DNA of 64,000 bases from Stenopsyche tienmushanensis (taxonomy: Eukaryota > Arthropoda > Insecta > Trichoptera > Stenopsychidae): assembly GCA_008973525.1 (NCBI GenBank), contig WACJ01000501.1, forward strand, positions 1,302,001 to 1,366,000. The letters are read 5' to 3'. The position numbers and the translations under genes were made by a program. Of the stretch, positions 57,619 through 64,000 are shown in pieces. Each line of letters begins with the position of its first letter. Within the stretch, counting starts at the first letter, position 1. The notes under the pieces were generated by a model. That model was not told the origin of the DNA. It worked only from the letters and a program-made list of their open reading frames with translations, and did not search any database.

Positions 57619-60463
57619 CTGAAAAATAAAGTTAAAAATACAATCAAATATACGATTCTTATATAGAACTACCCTTCCGATATGAACCAAATATATCGGT
57701 GTGTTATCAGTGCTTTTAAATTTATTGCGCCAATAAAGTCGTATGTAAGTACGAGGATTAAATAATGGAATTGGGTTAGTGGAGTTATATTCTCTAATAC
57801 TGTAATACGCAACATGTGCGTATTACATCATAAAACTGTTCGTAGAGAAAATAGAGCAAAATGCCACCGTTAATGTGATTGAGTTTTTGTGCGATATGAC
57901 GTATTTCGTTGTTAAAGCGCCATTAAAATTTTATGGACAGTCACAGTTTGTGGTGGAATTACATCACAAATTGGATTTATGAATTTTGAAAGTATTCAGC
58001 AAAGTATTTGTATTATTATCTTTATTATAGGAAAAGGCACTAAATTTTCTAATGCGAACTTAGAATAATTTTGTCAAATACCTAACGTTACAAAACTTAT
58101 CGTTTATTGACGCTTTTATGGCATGTGTAAAATGCCTGGCTATGCTGTTGACAAACTGGTTCCTTTGTTACAAAATAGGATTTTTTTGAAGCTCGGCATA
58201 AATTTATCGGCAAATTATGCATTATGATTTCTACTCCGTTGATGTTTAACTGCCGCTTGATTGTGGTGTCCTGTGCTGCAAAGCTCCTCCGTAAAAATCA
58301 TGTTCTGTCGTTCAACGTTGTGAGCTTTTAAGCGTCCTGTTGACAGTGTTTGCTTGAATCATTTGGTTCCATCGCTTGTTTGAAGTGTCCGGATAGTTCT
58401 CATCTTTGTGGGGGAATAGGAATATAATTCTCATCGTCAGTATCGCCGAAATCTTCCACGTTACTTTCAGCCATCTCTTCTAAGATGTCTTGCATATACC
58501 GTACAATGTTATGAATATTCTATGTTATCAACAGTGTTGAGGTTCATTTATTAATATACAAGATTGATTCACGCTGCGCCGTCTTGAGAAAAAAGTGGAT
58601 TTTATGGACGATAAGCAGTGCATATATGAATAGCATCTACGTTTATGTCATTTTAAAAATAACTCATAATAAAAGGGTCAAGCTTTGAAATCTTATGAAA
58701 TTAATAACTTTTTATTGTATAATATAATGCGTATTATGAAATATTGGATCCGTCATAAATTTCACCTTATATTATGGCAATAATGCCATGAAACCCTTGT
58801 TTTTTTTCTGGTCATTGAAGGAATTCTAATTGTAGCTGCAAAAGTTAATTTTGGCCGGAAAAGCTCTTGATTTTAAAGTTCTTTTAATCCTCGACAGTGC
58901 ACCAGGTTATCGCAGTCAATGTAATCATTGAAACGGTGTCGATATCAGTGCATAAATTTTGTAAACTGACAAAGAATCAGAAAATGACGACAAGGTGGAA
59001 GAAATACCAGTTCCCCTTGCAGAAAATATAATTCAAGAAAGTCTACAATTTTGCAGCAAAATCGATATGATCTCAAATTTGTAATTTTTGTTCGTGTTTG
59101 ATATTATTTTAGTACTAATATTTACTATGCTTGGTTTGAACCTAATTATCCTAAAGTAGTCGCTGCGGCAACGCGTACATCTGCGATTGCTTTTTTATGT
59201 TTGTAATTATCGAATAAAATGTATTCACAGTTTTGAAATTTTATAAGTGAAATTCTTTTACATGGTTTTTTTTTAATCTAGATTTTTATCCGTGATTGTT
59301 GAATGCTTGTTTTTAGGGTTCCGGGATGTAGTGACACACTCACGTGTCGCGTGTTCCGTTGTGAGCATTCTGGACGTGTATCTCGCACACAATTCTTCAC
59401 GTAATCCAGTTTTTCTGATACAATATCACCAAGGAGACTTCGAAAAATGTCGTCACAAGTTCATCAGAAGACTGATAGTCTCCCACTTCTTTTCTGAACA
59501 ACCTAACTCATTTCGCGACATTGGAATCGGAATCCCTATTTGTTGCGGCCCACGAGATTGGTCTATTTGATATCTCTAAAATTCTAGACATTTTCTGGAA
59601 AGAAATTTCCATAAATAAATTGTAAATTTATAATACGTAGAAGCACAAATTGTAAAATAGTATGTTGACTAATGCTTCATCAATAATTAAAGAGAATAGA
59701 TTCGACAATATTATTCATGTAGAATGCTTATTATAGGAGTAAAACATTCAAAATTATGCTGAAAAATAAGTTTTTAATACAAATAAAAACATTTAGAAAA
59801 TGAATCACTCGGAGCTGAACCGAAATGAAATAAATAACAGTTTGAAGTCCTGATATATAGAAAATATAGGCAAATAAATTATGAAAACTTTCAAATTTAT
59901 GAGAATTTAATTAAGAAACAAGATTTAATTCAAACAATAATTTTATCCAGTGGAATCATAGCTGTTGATTAAACTTATATTGAGTATTAAATAGCTGCAA
60001 GAATTTATCAATATATATTTTTTTGTTATATGCAATTTTAAAACTTTTACACAGACACTCAATTTAGTTACATGAACTCTTTTGTGTGGAGAATTTTTGA
60101 AAAATGACTGAACATTTTAAGGGGGTTGATGATCACAGGGTATAAAAGAGACTGGATTATATTGGTGACAGGTAAATGGATTGAATTAATACAAATATAG
60201 GAAAAAAGTTAAGCAAATTGTGATAGTGCGAAACTGGTTTGGAGTGTCACACAGATATCACATTTGATGACTTGGGAGTTTGAAAATAACGCGATCGGAG
60301 TCCCCTCGAAAGAAGTCCAAGGCAGTCGGATGATCCGGGTGTATGTGAAAAAGCTCGCGGGTCCATGTGACGAATTCGCACTATTCGCGGAGAGCGGAGG
60401 GTAGTCAGGGAACGCGAGAACAAAGCGCACGAGGACGGCGCGAAGAAGCCCGAGACGATTTAC
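57619..60463 (-). other. LSM12 first intron (non-coding)
   Basis: From the acceptor at 57619 back to the proposed donor at 60463. AT-rich, with a Tigger relic at 58850-59080 and an open frame at 59292-59570 that was not identified. No snoRNA signature was found. Confidence 0.5.
58850..59080 (+). mobile_element. Tigger/pogo transposase scrap
   Basis: ALDFKVLLILDSAPGYRSQ matches the Tigger catalytic block (K-LLLLDNAPGH), followed after a shift by ENDDKVEEIPVPLAENIIQE, the acidic C-terminal region. Broken frames. Confidence 0.65.
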
Positions 60464-60553
60464 CTTCGGGTGGGTGGCGGAGTGCGGGCGCCGCCGTTAC
60501 GTAAGGCGCCGCCGCCACCTCCAGAGATAGTCGGGCCGCCGCGAGCCGACACT
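60464..60553 (-). promoter_or_regulatory. LSM12: probable LSM12 promoter and non-coding first exon
   Basis: GC-rich block (60360-60600) amid AT-rich DNA. On the minus strand an initiator-like TCAGTG (60550-60555) would start a 90-nt leader ending at CCCGAAG|GTAAAT, a plausible donor for the acceptor at 57619. GGCGGCGGCG repeats are within. No ATG in the leader. Inferred from position and signals. Confidence 0.5.
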
Positions 60554-61249
60554 GACCCGTAAGCAGGGTTGCCACACTTCAAAACTGCATCACGCACTCC
60601 ACACCGCTACACTTGCACACCGGCACGCGAATACCAATGGACACCTTTTCATCCCCCCAAACACACGCCGCCAAAGCTTTTTAATAAAGCAACACATCTA
60701 TTATTTTTGTAATTAAATCACTAAATAAAATTACTTCAATAATCTTATATTTTTATCAAAAATTTAAATATTTAAAAACAATTTTATAAATTAAAATATT
60801 TTTAACGCCAATCAAAAATTCGATCGAACTGTATCGTTTTTAAAATTAGAATTCATCAAGATAGATAAGAATAAGAACACGAAAAAATATTACACTTAAA
60901 ATTTCATTTCGCGTCGTATATTATAAAATCTTATATTATAAAAATATCACATATTATAAAATTTCTCATTATAAAATGCGAAATAAATACGCAATTTGAA
61001 GGCGATCAGACACGTTTAGATTTTTACTTTTTTTTACGCGACGAATGCGCGTCAAGGGTGGCGTTACGGTTTAAAAAGTAAGCTCAATCAAAATGGCGAC
61101 GAAACTGTCAAGATGACGGATGTAAACAAAGGGTGAACGAACTTTCGTTTTATAAATCGGATATACGTTAATTTTGACGAGTGCATTGTTATTTTCGAGC
61201 GCGAACATTTTATCGGCGGCTGTTCTTTGATGCGCGCGTTATTTGCGTT

Positions 61250-61440
61250 CAGTAATGGGGTTATTTTAATTCTGTGCGAGCGACACCGTCCGGCATTTGC
61301 AAAATATGAATAAAAAACTCGACGTTTTCGAAGCATTTTGGCTTGAAACTCAGCAAACGATGCTGTTTTATTGGTATTTATCAATTTAAGCTTGAGTTTA
61401 ATGAATGTTCGCAATATCAAGGGGATTTTTATTTAACATT
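61250..61440 (+). promoter_or_regulatory. probable promoter and 5' UTR exon of the MCC-like gene
   Basis: TTCAGTA (initiator-like) near 61250 follows CpG-bearing sequence, and a good GTAAGC donor lies at 61441. Joining to the acceptor ending at 61600 gives a ~200-nt leader and a 160-nt intron. With LSM12 starting at about 60553 on the other strand, the two genes would be divergent about 0.7 kb apart. Inference from signals. Confidence 0.4.
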
Positions 61441-61610
61441 GTAAGCATTTTGTTGTTTCAAAGAAGAGTCTTTTATGAAGAGACAATTTTACGTAGTAAT
61501 TTATGTACCCTTTCAATAAAACAATATTTATTTTCGTGATAGTGAAATTACTCATATTGACCTATTTTTGAAATATTATTTTAACAAATGTGTGTTGTAG
61601 ACGTAGAAAA

Positions 61611-62642
61611 ATGTCCGGAATTCCATTTGACGATTCATTAAGTGAAACTAGTTCAGTAGCAGATGAAGAAAGAGTGCGAAAACTATTTTTAGCTTGTGAT
61701 TATAATGGAGATGGATATATTGATAGGTAAGTAAATGCAATTGACGTTTTCCTTAATTTACAATACTAGAATTAGGTAATAAAAATTAATGCTCGCTTTT
61801 AATAGTAGAAATTATTAATATTAATGTGGTCGTTTCAGTTCTGATTTGGAAATGGTGTGCCGAGAGCTTGAACTCGGTCAATGTGTTCAAGAATTACTGA
61901 CTGAATTAGGAGCAGATAGGACTGGTAGAGTTTCATACAATGATTTTCTAAGTCGCAGAAAAGCACTTAGGTCAATATTTTTTATTACATTGCGTACTAA
62001 AATATTTATTTTATATTTAAATAATGCAGTTGTAATATAAACAATATATTTTAGGCGAGAAATTGAAGCATTAAAAGTTGCAGACGTCGTTCACAGCGGA
62101 GGAAGTTCATCTCAAGATTTACCAGCCACGGCTAGTAACAGTGGAAACAGTTTTAGTAAGTTTTTAATAGAATTTTATGACTTTTTTAATGAAATTAATT
62201 TTGTGATTTAGATCTTCATTAGAATCCAAGCACCAAGATTGTTACGTTTTATGCAAATTTATGAATTGAATGAAAGATTTAGTCTTAATACAGAAATATC
62301 CTAGTTTGATGTGAAATCCATGACTATTATTTAAAATAGTGTTGACTTGACGTCGATTTCTTGGTTTTAGAAACATGTTCACAATGGATTAGAACACTTT
62401 AAAAAATTTCATTCCCAAGATCTATTAAAGTGAAGTAAACATGTACATTCCATAGCCGATTCGAAATAATATATTTTTTAAAATCATAATCGTAAAAAAT
62501 AAATCATCTTTTAAATTTCTCTAATGCAGGTAAACAAGAATTGTGGGAATGGGATTCAGGAGCAAGAGATTTGAGTCCTGAACCTAAAGTTCCCGCGCCG
62601 ACATCGGCTCCTCCCGACGCAATGGCAGATTTAGCAAGCACG
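61611..62642 (+). CDS. MCC: MCC-like EF-hand protein (colorectal mutant cancer protein family), 5' exons only
   Basis: Exons 61611-61726, 61839-61970, 62055-62155 and 62530-62642 join in phase to 462 nt, 154 codons, ending on a GTGAGT donor; the rest is beyond the window. Residues 30-41 form an EF-hand loop (D30, N32, D34, Y36, D38, with D41 in place of the usual Glu). Residues 63-75 (GADRTGRVSYNDF) look like a second, degenerate hand. After RREIEAL comes LWEWDSGARDLSPEP. I recall the long isoform of vertebrate MCC with the same order: EF-hand, QLGADxxGxISF, REI, WEYDSGARDL. MCC is a coiled-coil scaffold linked to cell polarity and Wnt signalling. Alternative: Rab11-FIP3/4 (nuf), which has similar EF-hands but, to my memory, no WDSGARDL. 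ATG follows a TTGTAG acceptor by 10 nt. Confidence 0.65.
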
Positions 62643-63640
62643 GTGAGTTATATTATTACCGACTATTAACGTTAAACGTTATACGGTCAATTTTGATTTT
62701 GATAGATTAAATTCAATATTACAAGCATTTCGTGTTCCATTTTTATGCTCTGCCATATTTATTTTTAACGGAAGTGAGAATTTAAATGCACACAAATACA
62801 GAGAATATTTAAATTAATCAACGCGTATAATATGATTTTTAAGTGTGCCACGTTATAATGATTTATAATATTTTATAATATTATATTATATAATATTTAT
62901 AATTTATAATTATATAATATTTGACAGTTTGAAAAAAATTTGGAGCTGGTCATCCATTTGTGTGTTATGATCATAAATGAGTTGTTTTTTTCAACACATG
63001 TACAAATATTGCGACTTCGGCTGTTTTCGGCAGTCTTCGCGCGTCTTCGGCTCTTCCGCGGAAACTTGGGGAAGGGGTTTTATTTATGACCTTCAAATTT
63101 GTACGCTCGATATGGCCTGATTGAAAACTACATTACCACATCGAATAGTCGATATTTAACAGCTTTCCATGGGGAAGCCAACGATGGCGATGATTTCTAA
63201 TTGTATAGTTACGTAATTATTTTTTTAAAAAAAACGTAATCTTGTATTTTTTTAAATTATAAATTAATCCATTATTGAATTAAAATGATAATGATTGTGT
63301 TTGTCGTTCGCACCCTAGAGATTTTGCTGTATGGGAAGTGACACCGTTTTCCCCGTCTCCCCATGTTTACGATCCCCAGTTGACATGCGATATAGAAGAC
63401 GCAATTTATATATTTTAGCTCTGTTGAATGTATACGAGGTGGCTTTAAATTTAAAAATATTTTATGCCGGATCTTTATTCATAATATGATATATATAGTT
63501 ATTACATATATTATCGTTAATTGCAATTTTGAAAATTGAATATTTATCGTATTTAGAGTGGAGCAAATTCAACCGGATTTAATTGATTTATCGTTTTGGA
63601 TAATCGTACTCGTTTTCCGATATAGAACGCGTGGTCCGTT
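62643..63640 (+). other. intron of the MCC-like gene, no exon seen
   Basis: AT-rich, with a TATAAT-type simple repeat at 62860-62920. No conserved coding block was recognised. Confidence 0.5.
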
Positions 63641-64000
63641 AATGGGGTGAAGTGGTGAGAGCGTTCGTAAAAGTTCGCGAGCTTTCGGGTGGATTCGCTT
63701 CCGTTTTCCCCTCATCTCCCTCCACCCCGTAACAAACTGCGTTTTGCGTCAGTCGCAAGCGTTTGCTTGTGTGTTGCGGGTGTGTGTTGTTCTGTGCGGC
63801 TTTAGTGCGTCCAATTTCGCAATAATTTAACGCGCTATGTTCAATTAAAAAGTATTCGCCATTGTTATTCAGCCTTTGTTTTTTACGGTTCGGTTCGTTG
63901 CGGCGCTTTTGCGCGGCAAACGCGCGTAAATAAAATGTGGAGCAGATCAGTCGTAAATAGAAGTTCGGAAGTGGAGCGACAACCTTTTCCAATCTGCAGT
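63640..64000 (+). promoter_or_regulatory. possible alternative promoter and first exon at the right edge
   Basis: GC- and CpG-richer than the intron before it. ATG at 63935 opens a frame (MWSRSVVNRSSEVERQPFPI...) still open at the last base of the window. It could be an alternative first exon of the MCC-like gene or the start of a nested gene. No splice or initiator evidence is decisive. Confidence 0.3.

Noticed and set aside
61611..62642. assignment to nuf / Rab11-FIP3/4 instead of MCC
   Set aside because: Both families have N-terminal EF-hands, but the WDSGARDL block after the hands fits my memory of long MCC and not of Rab11-FIP3/4. Kept as the alternative, since no search could be run.
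63639..63992. 117-codon minus-strand ORF at the right edge
   Set aside because: No domain features and no splice framework; it overlaps GC-richer promoter-like DNA where chance ORFs are expected.
1..64000. CRISPR array, bacterial operon or viral genome
   Set aside because: No regularly spaced direct repeats with unique spacers and no operon-like gene runs. All larger genes have spliceosomal introns.

Overview
The window is animal nuclear DNA, AT-rich and intron-containing. Gene content (a nocte/PRRC2 homologue, LSM12, an LRRC20-like protein, an MCC-like EF-hand protein) together with mariner, Tc1, pogo/Tigger, piggyBac, Helitron, hAT and R1-like relics points to an insect. I could not place the order. 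There is no bacterial or viral gene content. Four protein genes were assembled exon by exon from splice signals and reading-phase agreement; one complete tRNA gene and four C/D-box snoRNAs were also found.

Layout. (1) About 1646-11038, minus strand: fourteen coding exons of a nocte/PRRC2 homologue. The 3' end lies beyond the left edge. Its upstream non-coding intron runs to about 13.8-14.9 kb, where a sharp CpG-rich block is the likely promoter. Four introns each hold one C/D-box snoRNA of the same family, on the host strand. (2) 17656-21486, minus strand: a small leucine-rich-repeat gene (LRRC20-like) with two alternative first coding exons whose last ~20 residues are clearly related. (3) About 22-49.5 kb: a gene-poor stretch packed with decayed transposons, several nested inside one another. 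(4) 49610-49682, plus strand: tRNA-Val(AAC). (5) 50780-51454, plus strand: an unbroken 224-codon ORF with the pogo/Tigger DNA-binding domains but no nuclease domain, a domestication candidate among broken relics. (6) 55000-60553, minus strand: LSM12, three coding exons plus a probable 5' UTR exon in a GC-rich promoter; its last intron is almost entirely a mariner element carrying two R1-like pieces. (7) 61611 to the right edge, plus strand: the first exons of an MCC-like EF-hand protein, probably divergent from LSM12, with a possible second first exon at the very end of the window.

The protein genes are housekeeping or regulatory: nocte/PRRC2 and LSM12 are RNA-associated proteins, and the nocte transcript would also release four snoRNAs from its introns. 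The best leads are the snoRNA family with its shared, slightly mismatched 28S-like guide, the duplicated first exon of the LRRC20-like gene, the intact pogo-derived DNA-binding ORF, and a dispersed repeat family carrying a conserved peptide I do not recognise. All product names rest on reading translated sequence by eye; no search was run.
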